Shown here in pieces: positions 18,117 to 27,437 of a stretch of 64,000 bases of DNA. Below the pieces are notes generated by a model that worked only from the letters and a program-made list of their open reading frames with translations, searched no databases and had not been told where the DNA came from. Both the position numbers and the translations under genes were made by a program. Source of the stretch: Pyrinomonas methylaliphatogenes (GTDB lineage Bacteria > Acidobacteriota > Blastocatellia > Pyrinomonadales > Pyrinomonadaceae); contig NZ_CBXV010000005.1 in NCBI RefSeq assembly GCF_000820845.2, positions 204,956 to 268,955 on the forward strand, in the 5' to 3' direction. Positions within the stretch are counted from its first letter, which is position 1, and each line of letters opens with the position of its first letter.

Positions 18117-18356
18117 AGGTTCTATTCTCGCCTAGTGTGGTGAGCGCCCACTCAGAGCGCCCAGTTTGATTCTGTCAATCTTCCTTCTCTTGTTTTTGGG
18201 GAACTCGCGCGTGCATGGACGCGCAAAGGGAAGCTGTCGAAGTTTCGAAGACTGGACTGACTCGTCCGCGCCCCTAGAGCGTCAAGCGTGTTTTCATAAC
18301 ACACAAAGGACGTTGAGAGCTAGCAGACGATGCGCCCAATGTCAAGCGATTGAACC

Positions 18357-18384
18357 GTGGGATCGCTTTATCGTTCGATCCCAC
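18357..18384 (-). terminator. Hairpin downstream of engB; gap 18117-18515 otherwise empty
   Basis: GTGGGATCG and CGATCCCAC form a perfect 9-bp stem with a 10-nt loop. It is about 130 bp past the engB stop on the minus strand, without a T tract, so terminator function is uncertain. In the rest of 18117-18515 no gene or known element was seen; part of it must hold the rho promoter and leader. Confidence 0.4.
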
Positions 18385-18515
18385 AATCAACTTCGAGATC
18401 TTATGGCCGCTGTTCCATTCGCCTTAGATGCGCGAGGCGTTGCTTGCGTCGCCTAAATCCGACCCAGCCCTTCTGTTTCGATTCGCCCATGCCCCTCGCC
18501 GAATCATAAGGAGCG

Positions 18516-19091
18516 TCATTTGGCCAGCGCCCTCTCGATCGCTCGCCAGACTTCGTTGTACCCTTGTTTGGTCAGCGCCGAGTACGGGATGATCTCCTCG
18601 GCACCCAGCTTTCGTCGAATGCGCTCGATGTTCCGCCGCAGTTCGTTTTGCGAAAGCTTATCGGATTTAGTAGCGACCGTGATCTGCGGTTTCTCGTGGT
18701 ACTCGAGCCACTCGTGAAGCTGCAGATCTAATTCAGTGGGGTCGTGGCGCGAATCTACAATGTGAATTGATAGCACAAGCTCCCTTCTTTTGGCAAGGTA
18801 GGTTGTCGCCATTTCGCCCCACGACCGGCGCACTCGTTCTGGCACGCGCGCGTAGCCGTATCCCGGCAGATCGACGAACCGGAAGCGCCCGTTGATGAGG
18901 AAGAAGTTCAAGGTCTGCGTGCGGCCCGGCGTCGCGGAGGTGCGCGCCAGACGCCTGCCGAGCAGCGAGTTGATCAAGCTCGACTTGCCGACGTTGGAGC
19001 GCCCTAGGAAAGCGATCTCCGGCAACGAGGGTGTCGGCCAATCGCGCTCGCTCGCGGCGCTGCAGATGAATTCGGCGCTCGTGATCTTCAT
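18516..19091 (-). CDS. engB: Ribosome biogenesis GTPase YsxC/EngB
   Basis: 191 residues, normal for the family. G1 is GRSNVGKSSL (residues 30-39), G2 includes RTSATPGRTQTLNFF, G3 is DLPGYGYARVP and G4 is ATKSDKL. It is a cytoplasmic GTPase that helps large ribosomal subunit assembly and is essential in many bacteria. It is divergent from smc with a 211-bp gap. Confidence 0.95.
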   Translation of the reverse strand: MKITSAEFICSAASERDWPTPSLPEIAFLGRSNVGKSSLINSLLGRRLARTSATPGRTQTLNFFLINGRFRFVDLPGYGYARVPERVRRSWGEMATTYLAKRRELVLSIHIVDSRHDPTELDLQLHEWLEYHEKPQITVATKSDKLSQNELRRNIERIRRKLGAEEIIPYSALTKQGYNEVWRAIERALAK

Positions 19092-19302
19092 CCGCTGCGA
19101 TTCACTTCGCTAAAATAGCGGGATCGCCCGCCCGCGGGCAAGCTTCTGGAGTGCGCGTCGCGACCCGAGACAGAAGATCGGGAGGGAGAGACGGCGCGCT
19201 ACGTCGAGTTTGACATCGGGAGAGCGACTACATATAGTGGGCCTTCCCCTATGATCATCTAGCGGCTGTGTTTGGCACCGCGGATCGGGGACGCAAAGAC
19301 GG

Positions 19303-22300
19303 ATGTTCAAAATACGGCGCTTAGAGATCACCGGCTTCAAGTCTTTTGCCGACCATACCGAGATCGTCTTCACGGATGATGGCATCACTGCCATCGTTGG
19401 CCCCAACGGATGCGGCAAATCGAACATCGCCGAAGCGATCGCTTGGGTGCTCGGCGAGCAGCGCGCCAAAAGCCTGCGCGGCGGCGAGATGAAGGACGTG
19501 ATCTTCCAGGGCACGCGCTCGCGCCCGCCAAGCGGTATGGCCGAGGTCGTACTCCATCTGGTGCGTGATGAACGGGCGACCGACGGCGATGAGATCAGCG
19601 AGATAGACGAGGCGCTCGCGGAGATAGACGAGCGGACTCAATCCTCCCTAGTCGGAGAGAACTCCCCGGATCCTGCTGATCCTCAAATGATGGAACCGGG
19701 TGCCGCGGAGGCTGCGCAGAAGGAGGACGGTGAGCGAAGACCGCGCCACTGGCGTCCGCGACGCTTCGCCTTGGAGTTCGCCCCGGGCGAGAGCGTGACG
19801 ATCGCACGTCGCCTCTATCGTTCGGGCGAGAGCGAGTATCTGTTGAACGGGCGGCCCGTCCGTCTACGCGACATTCAAGACCTCTTCTCCGGAACCGGGC
19901 TCGCGGGCACTCATTACGCCATCATCGAGCAGGGGCGCATCGGGCAGATCCTTTCCGCTAAACCGATGGAGCGGCGCGCGCTTATCGAAGAGGCGGCTGG
20001 GATCACGAAGTTTCGCGTGCGACAACGGGCGGCTGAAGCGCGTTTGGAGACCGCCCGCGCCAATCTCGCGCGCGTCTCCGACATCATCGCTGAGATCGAG
20101 CGACAGGTGAACAGTCTGCGTCGGCAAGCGGCCAAAGCCCGTCGTTACGAACAAGCCCGCGCCGAATTGCGCGAGCATCTGCGGCGCGTCTATAGCGCTG
20201 ATTTCCGGTCCTTAAGCGAAGCGCTCCGGGGATTGAACGAGCAGTTGCACGTCGCCGACCTCGAAGCACAAGAGCTCAGCGGGGAGTTGGCTCGGGTTGA
20301 AGCGGAAGCGCAACGGGCGACGGCGCAGGCGCGCGCTTGCGAGGAAGAGTTGGCCGCTCTGCGCGCGAAGATCGCGGAGGCCGAATTGCAGCACGACCGC
20401 TGTGCACGTGAGCGCGCCTATCAGGAGGAACAGATCACCGCGCTCGAAAGGCGGAGCGCGGAGCTTGAAGCGGAGATCGAGGCCTTGCGTTCGCGCTTAG
20501 CCGAGGTCGAGGCCGAACGCCTGGCGCTTGCGCAAGACGAAGAGCAAGTGCGGGCGACGAGCGAAGAGTTGACCGCGGCGCTCGCTGAGGCCGAACGCGC
20601 CTATGCCGCTTCGATGAACGAGGTGGCTGCTGCCGAGGCGCGCATCGAGGCGGCGCGGGCCGATCTGTTGACGCACACGGCGGTCGCTGAGCGATTGTTC
20701 GAGATCGGTCGGCAGCTCGAAGCCTCGCTCGAGCGTCTCGCGCAACAGGCTGAAGGGCTCATTCACGAGCAGGCGCGCGCTTCTGCCGCTCATTTGGCCG
20801 CTAAATCCGAAGCCGAGAAGGTCGAACGCGAAGTTGCGGCGGCGAAGGGGAGATTAGGCGAATTGCGCGCCGAGCGCGAAGAGGTGGCGCGCAGCCTCGC
20901 CGAGGCGCGCGCGCTCGCTCACGAAGCCGCAACGCGCACGCGCGATTTGCGCGAGCGGCACGCGCGCGTGCAGCATCGCCTCGATACTTTAACCGAGTTG
21001 GATGCGCGGCGTGCGCTTTATTCGGAAACCGTACAGCGAATCTTCGCCTCTGACCAAGCGCGGCGCGAGTTCCATTTCATCGGAACGTTGGCCGATGCTT
21101 TGCGGGTCGAGCCGCAGTGGGAGCAGGCGGTCGAAGCTGTTTTGGGGCCGTACCTGCAGGCGGTGATCGTCCCAACGCCGGAAGATGCCGTGCGGGCCTC
21201 GAAGTGGTTGAGGGAGAATGATGCTGGGCGCGCGCTCTTCCTCGTCGCCGGTTTGCGCGGCGCCAGCCTCGAAGGCGACGAAGCGGCGAGCGCGACGGTC
21301 GTCGCAGAGACGCTCGGCCTGGGCGCATTGCTCGGTGTGTCGCCCGAACTGCGCGCGACGCTTGAGCGAGCGCTCGCGCGCGAGATGCAGACGCGCATCG
21401 CTGATGACATAGAGCAGGCCGTGGCCCTTTCGCTGGAGACGCAGGCTCCGTATGTGACGCCCGAAGGCGATTGGGTCTGTGGCGGCACGCTCCTGAGCGC
21501 CGGCGTGGAGCGCCAGACGGGAGAGAGCCTGCTCGCCTTCAAGCGCGAGATGCGCGAGCTCGAGGCTCGTGCGGCGAGGCTCAGCGAAGAGGTCAAAGCT
21601 GCCGAGCTCGCCGAGCGTGAAGCTCAGGTGCGGGTTGGCGAGTTAGAGGAGAAGAGTAAACAGCTCGACGAAGCGATCGGACGCGCTGAGCGTGAGCTGG
21701 TCGCGTTGGAGATGAACGCGGCGCAGTGGGCACAGGAGATCGCGCGCACAGAGCGGCACATGCGCGTCGTCGCCGATGACTTGGAGCGTTTGCTCGAAGA
21801 GCGTCGCGATCTGGAGGCGCGGCGGACCAAAACGGCGCGCGACGCTGAGGCGGCAGAGCAGGCGCGCGCGCGCGCCGCACAAGAGGTGGCTGCGGCTACA
21901 GACGAGTTGGCGGCGGTCCGCCGCGTGGCCGAAGAGGAGAACGCCCGTTTGAGCGAACGGCGAGCCGTCGTCGCGGCGGTCGGCGAGCGGAGACGCGCCC
22001 TTTCCGCTGACCTGCGCCGTCGAGAGAACGAGATCGCCGATCTTCGCGCGCGGCTCGAGCGTCACGATGGAGAACTCGCCGAAGCGCAGGCGAAGTTAGA
22101 GGCTCTGCGCCGTTCAGTGCTCGATCTGGCGCAAAGCGTCGAGACGATCGAACGCGAGCGCGCCGCGCACGCGCGTGCCGTCGAAGAGGCTGGCGAAAAG
22201 TTGGCCGCTGCGCGCGCGCATGCTGATCGTTTGACTGCGTCTTTAGCGGAGTTAAATCGGAAAGCGGCGGCGGCGCGTGACGCGCGCGCCGCTTTGGAAG

Positions 22301-23058
22301 TGCAGCGCGCTGAAGTGGCCGCGCGTTTGAACTACCTGCGCGAGTCATGTGTCGCCGAATTGGGCCAGTCGCTTGAGGAGATAAGCGCGGTTGAGATCGA
22401 GGATGGATTCGATCTCGAGGTTGCGCGGGCGCGCGTCGAAGAGTTGCGCGCGCGATTGGAGAACTTCGGCGCCGTCAACATGATGGCCCTCGAGGAGTTG
22501 AGCGAGGCCGAAGCGCGCCTGCAATTTCTGACCTCGCAGCGGCAGGACATCTTAGATGGCATCGCTTCGACAGAGGAGGCCCTGCGCGAGATCAGGCGCC
22601 GCTCGCGCGAGCGCTTTCGCGAAGCCTTCGCCGAAATCAATCGCCATTTCGGCGAACTCTTCGTCGAACTCTTTGGCGGCGGTCACGGCGAAATGAATCT
22701 GATCGACGCTGATGATCCGCTCGAATCCGGGATCGATATCATCGCACAGCCGCCGGGGAAGCGACTGCAGAACGTGCTGCTCCTGTCGGGCGGGGAGAAG
22801 GCGATGGTCGCCCTTGCCCTGCTGCTGGCGATCTTTCGCTATCGCCCTTCGCCCTTCTGCTTGCTCGACGAGGTTGACGCGCCGCTCGATGAGGCGAACA
22901 TCGGGCGGTTCACGGAGAAGATCGTCGAGATGTCGGCTGACACGCAGTTCATCGTGATCACGCACAATAAGCGGACGATGGAGGCGGCGCGCGCGCTTTA
23001 CGGCGTGACGATGGAGGAAGCTGGCGTCTCGAAAGTCGTTTCGGTCAGATTCGCTTGA
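19303..23058 (+). CDS. smc: Chromosome segregation ATPase SMC
   Basis: 1251 residues. The N-terminal head has Walker A GPNGCGKSN (residues 33-41). Two long Glu/Ala/Arg-rich coiled coils flank a hinge at about residues 575-700 (FIGTLADALRVEPQWEQAVE...AVIVPT). The C-terminal head holds the ABC signature LSGGEKAMVAL (about 1162) and Walker B FCLLDEVDAPLDEANI (about 1185-1200). The length is slightly above the usual 1190, partly from an insertion at about 100-150 in the N-terminal head (TDGDEISEIDEALAEIDE). SMC organises and segregates chromosomes with ScpAB, which are not in the window. Confidence 0.97.
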   Translation: MFKIRRLEITGFKSFADHTEIVFTDDGITAIVGPNGCGKSNIAEAIAWVLGEQRAKSLRGGEMKDVIFQGTRSRPPSGMAEVVLHLVRDERATDGDEISEIDEALAEIDERTQSSLVGENSPDPADPQMMEPGAAEAAQKEDGERRPRHWRPRRFALEFAPGESVTIARRLYRSGESEYLLNGRPVRLRDIQDLFSGTGLAGTHYAIIEQGRIGQILSAKPMERRALIEEAAGITKFRVRQRAAEARLETARANLARVSDIIAEIERQVNSLRRQAAKARRYEQARAELREHLRRVYSADFRSLSEALRGLNEQLHVADLEAQELSGELARVEAEAQRATAQARACEEELAALRAKIAEAELQHDRCARERAYQEEQITALERRSAELEAEIEALRSRLAEVEAERLALAQDEEQVRATSEELTAALAEAERAYAASMNEVAAAEARIEAARADLLTHTAVAERLFEIGRQLEASLERLAQQAEGLIHEQARASAAHLAAKSEAEKVEREVAAAKGRLGELRAEREEVARSLAEARALAHEAATRTRDLRERHARVQHRLDTLTELDARRALYSETVQRIFASDQARREFHFIGTLADALRVEPQWEQAVEAVLGPYLQAVIVPTPEDAVRASKWLRENDAGRALFLVAGLRGASLEGDEAASATVVAETLGLGALLGVSPELRATLERALAREMQTRIADDIEQAVALSLETQAPYVTPEGDWVCGGTLLSAGVERQTGESLLAFKREMRELEARAARLSEEVKAAELAEREAQVRVGELEEKSKQLDEAIGRAERELVALEMNAAQWAQEIARTERHMRVVADDLERLLEERRDLEARRTKTARDAEAAEQARARAAQEVAAATDELAAVRRVAEEENARLSERRAVVAAVGERRRALSADLRRRENEIADLRARLERHDGELAEAQAKLEALRRSVLDLAQSVETIERERAAHARAVEEAGEKLAAARAHADRLTASLAELNRKAAAARDARAALEVQRAEVAARLNYLRESCVAELGQSLEEISAVEIEDGFDLEVARARVEELRARLENFGAVNMMALEELSEAEARLQFLTSQRQDILDGIASTEEALREIRRRSRERFREAFAEINRHFGELFVELFGGGHGEMNLIDADDPLESGIDIIAQPPGKRLQNVLLLSGGEKAMVALALLLAIFRYRPSPFCLLDEVDAPLDEANIGRFTEKIVEMSADTQFIVITHNKRTMEAARALYGVTMEEAGVSKVVSVRFA

Positions 23059-23080
23059 TCGGGGATGGGGAAGCGACCTG

Positions 23081-23845
23081 ATGGGTGATAGCGCCATGCG
23101 AAATGGTCCGAGAAGGCTTATCGCGCTTTCATTCGCGCTCTTTTCCGCGTTGGCCTTTTTGTCCTTCGTCTGCGCGCAGACGCGACCGAACGCGAAGCAG
23201 AACGCGCGTCAGATCGCGCCTGAAGCGCCCGCTAAAAGCACCGGAGAGTTCGCCGCCGGACCCGTCTTTATCTACGAATTCACGCAGCCTGAGTTCTACG
23301 TCCGCCACATCATCATCGAGCACGATGTGACGGGTAAAGGGAAGATCTCCTTCGAGCGCAAGGATGTCGATGATGTCCTCAGCGATCAATTGGAGCTTTC
23401 GCCGGCGGCGCTTGCGCGCATCAACGCTCTGTGGCAGGCGCTCGGATATCTCGAATCGCGGACCAGTTATCAGGCGAAGAAACAATTTGCGCATCTCGGC
23501 ACGATCAAACTCTGCGTCAAGCGCGACGGGAAGGAGAAATGGACGACCTTCAACTGGACCGAAGATAAAAGCGCCGCGGCGCTGGCGACCGAGTATAGGC
23601 GGCTTGCCGATCAAGCGATACTCGTCTTCGATCTGAAGGTCGCGCGCGAAAATCAGCCGCTCGCCACTCCGAAGCTGCTCGATACGCTCGAACATCTTCT
23701 CGCGCGCAACGAACTTGCCGACCCGCCGCAACTGGTCCCGTTGTTGCGGGATCTGGCGATGGACGAACGATTGCCGCTCATTGCGCGCAACGCGGCGACC
23801 CGGGCGCTCAAGAAGATCGAGCGAATGGAGAGGGCTGAAAAGTGA
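23081..23845 (+). CDS. Secreted protein of unknown function
   Basis: 254 residues from the ATG at 23081; an alternative ATG lies at 23096. Residues 12-32 are a signal peptide (LIALSFALFSALAFLSFVCAQ). The body has no recognised catalytic motif. It contains VKRDGKEKWTTFNWTEDKSA and a C-terminal stretch (LPLIARNAATRALKKIERME) that resembles a HEAT-like helical hairpin. It lies 22 bp after smc on the same strand and may be cotranscribed, but nothing links its function to SMC. Confidence 0.75.
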   Translation: MGDSAMRNGPRRLIALSFALFSALAFLSFVCAQTRPNAKQNARQIAPEAPAKSTGEFAAGPVFIYEFTQPEFYVRHIIIEHDVTGKGKISFERKDVDDVLSDQLELSPAALARINALWQALGYLESRTSYQAKKQFAHLGTIKLCVKRDGKEKWTTFNWTEDKSAAALATEYRRLADQAILVFDLKVARENQPLATPKLLDTLEHLLARNELADPPQLVPLLRDLAMDERLPLIARNAATRALKKIERMERAEK

Positions 23846-23934
23846 GCGGTGCTCGAAGCCTCTTTGCGCGAAGACGGGCGAATCCTAACTCTCGATAGCC
23901 TGCGAAGCGCCCACGACGCTCTCAGCTTGAACTT

Positions 23935-25257
23935 TCAAGCGGTGGCCTCGCTCTTTGTCTGAGGGGCGAGCGGGATCAGGCGGACGCGACGTATGCGCCG
24001 GTGTTCGACGCGCTCGACCGTAAACCGCGCGCCATCGTATTCGACCGATTCGCCTGGGCGCAGCAGCCGCCCGGCTTTAGCGAGCAGGAAACCGGCGAGC
24101 GTCGTGTAACCGGCATCTTCCGGAAGCTTGAGGTTCAGCTTGCGATTGACGTCGCGGACGGCGATCATGCCATCTAAGACATAAGTCCCGTGCTCTTCGA
24201 CGATTTGTGAGCGCACTTCCTCATCATACTCATCGCTGATCTCCCCGACGATCTCTTCGAGCAGATCCTCGAGCGTGACGATACCTTCGACGCCGCCATG
24301 CTCGTCCACGACGAAGGCCAGATGGGTTCGCGCCGCTTGCATCTGCTTGAGGACGGAGCCCAGACGCGCCGTCGCTGGGACGAAGAGCGGAGGATGGAGC
24401 AGCTCTTCGATCTTGAACTCTTTGGCGTCCGTCGGGCGAAAGCATGGGATGAGATCTTTCATGAAGAGCACGCCGACGATCTCGTCGAAGCGTTCGCGGA
24501 AGACCGGGAGGCGCGAGTAGCCGGTGGTGCAGAAGACCTCTTGCACTTCTTCGAGCGTCGCGGTAATGGGCAACGCGACGACCGCCGTGCGCGGGACCAT
24601 CGCTTCGCGCACCTCGGCGTCGGAAAATTCGAAGATGCGATTGATCAGTAGTTGCTCTTCGGGTTGCAGGTGGCCGCTGCGGCGCGAAGCGTCGATCACT
24701 TGGCGGATCTCCTCTTCGGTGTAGATCGAAGCGTGAGTGGGCGATGGGCGCAAGCCGAGAAGGCGAACCGTGCTTGTGCCGGCCCAGTCGAGCGCTCTGA
24801 TCGGCCAGTAGAAGATCTTGTAAAAGATCTGCATCGGCCACGAGACGATGAAGGCGATCCGCTCGGCCATTTCTAACGCGATCGTTTTAGGCGCGAGTTC
24901 GCCGAGGACGATGTGCAAGAAGGTGATGAAAGAGAAGGCGAGCGCAAATGAGATGGCGTGACGGGCGGGATCCGAAACGTAACCTTCGAGCGGGGCGGCA
25001 AGCAGATAGGCGACGGCGGGTTCGCCAATCCAACCGAGGCCGAGCGAAGCCATCGTGATGCCAAGTTGCGTCGCGGAGATGTAAGCGTTTAGATCGTTCA
25101 GCAGTTCGAGCAATCTTTGAGCGCGACGGTTCCCGCCAGACGCTAACGTCTCGATTCGCGAGCGGCGCACGCTGACCAACGCGAACTCAGCCGCGACGAA
25201 GAAGCCGTTGGCGAGGACGAGCGCTATGACGGCGATGATTTTAAAGAACGTGCCCAT
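23935..25257 (-). CDS. CNNM/CorC-type transporter-like protein (DUF21 + CBS pair + CorC_HlyC)
   Basis: 440 residues. Residues 1-190 are the DUF21 (CNNM) membrane domain with about four hydrophobic segments (VIALVLANGFFVAAEFALVS; ITMASLGLGWIGEPAVAYLL). A tandem CBS pair follows (about 215-335; MVPRTAVVALPITATLEEV; ARTHLAFVVDEHGGVEGIVT). The C-terminal CorC_HlyC FAD-like domain contains DGMIAVRDVNRKLNLKLP. Relatives take part in Mg2+/Co2+ homeostasis; the name haemolysin is historical. The ATG lies 104 bp downstream of the YheT-type gene on the same strand. Confidence 0.92.
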   Translation of the reverse strand: MGTFFKIIAVIALVLANGFFVAAEFALVSVRRSRIETLASGGNRRAQRLLELLNDLNAYISATQLGITMASLGLGWIGEPAVAYLLAAPLEGYVSDPARHAISFALAFSFITFLHIVLGELAPKTIALEMAERIAFIVSWPMQIFYKIFYWPIRALDWAGTSTVRLLGLRPSPTHASIYTEEEIRQVIDASRRSGHLQPEEQLLINRIFEFSDAEVREAMVPRTAVVALPITATLEEVQEVFCTTGYSRLPVFRERFDEIVGVLFMKDLIPCFRPTDAKEFKIEELLHPPLFVPATARLGSVLKQMQAARTHLAFVVDEHGGVEGIVTLEDLLEEIVGEISDEYDEEVRSQIVEEHGTYVLDGMIAVRDVNRKLNLKLPEDAGYTTLAGFLLAKAGRLLRPGESVEYDGARFTVERVEHRRIRRVRLIPLAPQTKSEATA

Positions 25258-25361
25258 TTGAAGGGATTGTCCTCTGCGCGTTCAAACGCGCTAAAATCTC
25301 GTCAGTTCGATGACGCCGATGCGAACATTATACAACAGAATTAACTCCCATCACCGATCTT

Positions 25362-26453
25362 TCACCTCGAATGGTTCGCGTACTGATGCAACAGTCGGCA
25401 GAAATCCACGATCCGATTCTCCGCCCACCAGCGATCTTCGCCTCCATTGGGCGTGGCGAGAAAACCGACGTGTCCGCCGGAACGCGGGGCGAGCATGATG
25501 ATGTGGGGATTGCTTTTGATCGCTTCGTGTGGGAAGGAGTCGAAGGGGACGAGCGGATCATCTTGCGCTTGGATGATGAGCGTTGGACGACGTATGCGCG
25601 AAAGATGATCTTTGGCGCTCGTCATCGCATAGTACTCGGCGGCGCTGCGATAGCCTCCGTGCGCGGTCGTGTAACATTCATCGAAATCGCGTATCGTACG
25701 GACTTGGCGCAAAGGGCGAAGATCATAAAGCTCAGGGTGCAGACGGTGCTTAAGGCGCATGCGACGACGCAGGCTGTTCAAGAAGCTCCACTGATAGAGT
25801 CTGTTCGCACGGCGTTCGATCGCGTCAGCGCACGCGCTCAAATCGAGCGACGGAGAGACGGCGACGATGCCGAGAAGCTCGGGAAACTCCGTCGCTCCGT
25901 AATCCGCCACTAGTCGCAGCGCCATGTTGCCGCTCATGGAGAACCCGACGAGGAAGAGTTGGGCCAATCGGTCGCGTTCGCGCAGTTCGCGAAGGACGCG
26001 GTCGAAATCGCGCGTCTGCCCGCTGTGATAGAGCGTCGGCGTCAGATGCTCCGTGCCGCCGCAAGTGCGCATGTTCAGACGCACGACGTTGAACCCCGCG
26101 CGAAAAGCCTTCTCCGCCGTGCCGAGCATATAGACGGACGAGATCGAGCCTTCGAACCCGTGCACGAGGACCAACGTCGGATGCGCCCGACGATCGGGCT
26201 GCCAGCGACACCGCGCAAGCAGATGGACGTTCGGTTCGACTTCGAAGAGGCGAATCGGGTCGCGTCGCTGCGCGCGCAATGTGAAGCGGCGCGGCCATAG
26301 ATAAGCCGCAAGCGTCTGCGCGTGGCCGCCGGCGAAGAGCGGATGAGGGCGAAAAGGGCGTAGGCGCAATTGATGTTCGATCTCAACCAGAGCCTCTTTC
26401 AAATTCGGCGAAGCGATGAGATTGGTCGTCAAGCTCTCCGCACCTTCGCTCAT
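25362..26453 (-). CDS. YheT-family alpha/beta hydrolase
   Basis: 363 residues from the ATG at 26451-26453, which overlaps the preceding small gene's stop in an ATGA junction. An ATG four codons earlier is possible. The family start FRPHPLFAGGHAQTLAAYLW is clear, followed by VLVHGFEGSISSVYM, the nucleophile elbow VGFSMSGNMALRL (Ser of GFSMSG), the acid in QAQDDPLVPFDSFP and the His in SGGHVGFL. Catalytic triad complete. Members are cytoplasmic carboxylesterase-like enzymes with unknown natural substrate. Confidence 0.9.
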   Translation of the reverse strand: MSEGAESLTTNLIASPNLKEALVEIEHQLRLRPFRPHPLFAGGHAQTLAAYLWPRRFTLRAQRRDPIRLFEVEPNVHLLARCRWQPDRRAHPTLVLVHGFEGSISSVYMLGTAEKAFRAGFNVVRLNMRTCGGTEHLTPTLYHSGQTRDFDRVLRELRERDRLAQLFLVGFSMSGNMALRLVADYGATEFPELLGIVAVSPSLDLSACADAIERRANRLYQWSFLNSLRRRMRLKHRLHPELYDLRPLRQVRTIRDFDECYTTAHGGYRSAAEYYAMTSAKDHLSRIRRPTLIIQAQDDPLVPFDSFPHEAIKSNPHIIMLAPRSGGHVGFLATPNGGEDRWWAENRIVDFCRLLHQYANHSR

Positions 26454-26665
26454 ACGACTTGCCAAATCGAACGGGAATTAAGGGATCTCGTTTGAGGCGG
26501 AGCGAAACGCGCGATACGTTTCCTCTCCGGCGGCGGTGGCTCTTCGATCGGAGGAGGGGAGCCGGGTTCGGTGATGGGAGCCGGAGGTTCGCGATCAGGC
26601 GTCACGGGACGATCTGGATCGTCCGGCTGCGGTTCGGGGCAATCGGGCGTGCGCTTTCTGTCCAT
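26450..26665 (-). CDS. Small Pro-rich acidic protein
   Basis: 71 residues from the ATG at 26665 (GGGGAA just upstream); an ATG at 26677 is also possible. Residues 6-47 are very Pro/Glu/Asp-rich (PEPQPDDPDRPVTPDREPP), followed by a basic tail. It looks intrinsically disordered. The stop overlaps the ATG of the YheT-type gene by four bases (ATGA), which suggests translational coupling and argues that this is a real gene. No family recognised. Confidence 0.5.
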   Translation of the reverse strand: MDRKRTPDCPEPQPDDPDRPVTPDREPPAPITEPGSPPPIEEPPPPERKRIARFAPPQTRSLNSRSIWQVV

Positions 26666-26772
26666 CTGATTCCCCATGTCGCCGTAATCGATCAAATGCA
26701 GTATCATCTTGGCTTGGACGGCTGCCTTCGTCAAGACTCCCCCTCATCCTTGAAGATTCGAAGCGGATCGGC

Positions 26773-27402
26773 ATGGGAACTGAGCTAGGAGCGCGAGAGA
26801 ATAAACGCCTGTTAGGGCGCGAGTGGCGGGCGCGCACCAAGCGCGATCTGATCATCGAGGTGTGGGAAGCCCTCGATTGCGAATCGGTGGGCGCAAAGGA
26901 GCTTGAGGCGATCGCCGAAGTCGTTCGCGCGCGTTTCGGCGAAGGCGCGGTCGAAAGTCCCGCCGCCATGGCCCGCATCTTGGCCGAGGAAGGGGCTGAT
27001 CTACGACACGCCGAAGTCTTGGAGTGCGATGTGCGTTGGCGATTGCGCGATCCTTACGCGCCGATGTTTCGCCATATCTTGAAATTCGGCACTTTCGCAC
27101 AAGCCGCCGCTTCAATCCGCCAGCTCGAGAATTTGCGCCGGAAGTTCGCGCGCGCGCGCGATCGCGAAGGATTGCGCCGTGTGCGCGAAGTCGGGATCAA
27201 AGGGAAGCGCCGCGCCGAGATGATCGCGCGCAATCGGAAGGTCAATGCGCAGAAGCGGGCGGAGAAAGAGGAGATCGCGCGTTGGTTCGCCGTCTGGTTG
27301 ACGACGCCAGAGATATTCGAGCGATGGCTCGAGCTGCGCTTGAACTCCGAAGAGTTTCGCGCCCGTTTCGGCGCGGAGAGGGCGGTTGAAGAGGAGCGCT
27401 AG
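26773..27402 (+). CDS. Conserved-looking hypothetical protein
   Basis: 209 residues, soluble, strongly charged and mostly helical. Its central part (FRHILKFGTFAQAAASIRQL, then NLRRKFARARDREGLRRVRE) and a Lys/Arg-rich stretch (GIKGKRRAEMIARNRKVNAQ) could bind nucleic acid, though no fold is recognised. No signal peptide or membrane segment. It is divergent from the Pro-rich/YheT pair and convergent with the EF-G paralogue. Codon use matches the neighbours. Confidence 0.65.
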   Translation: MGTELGARENKRLLGREWRARTKRDLIIEVWEALDCESVGAKELEAIAEVVRARFGEGAVESPAAMARILAEEGADLRHAEVLECDVRWRLRDPYAPMFRHILKFGTFAQAAASIRQLENLRRKFARARDREGLRRVREVGIKGKRRAEMIARNRKVNAQKRAEKEEIARWFAVWLTTPEIFERWLELRLNSEEFRARFGAERAVEEER

Positions 27403-27437
27403 GAGCTTCAACCGCCCCGTCTGTGTCACCGGCCCAT

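Noticed and set aside
18166..18456. 96-codon frame with hydrophobic start in the rho-engB gap
   Set aside because: No convincing ribosome site, unusual Cys/Arg composition, no resemblance to a protein family.
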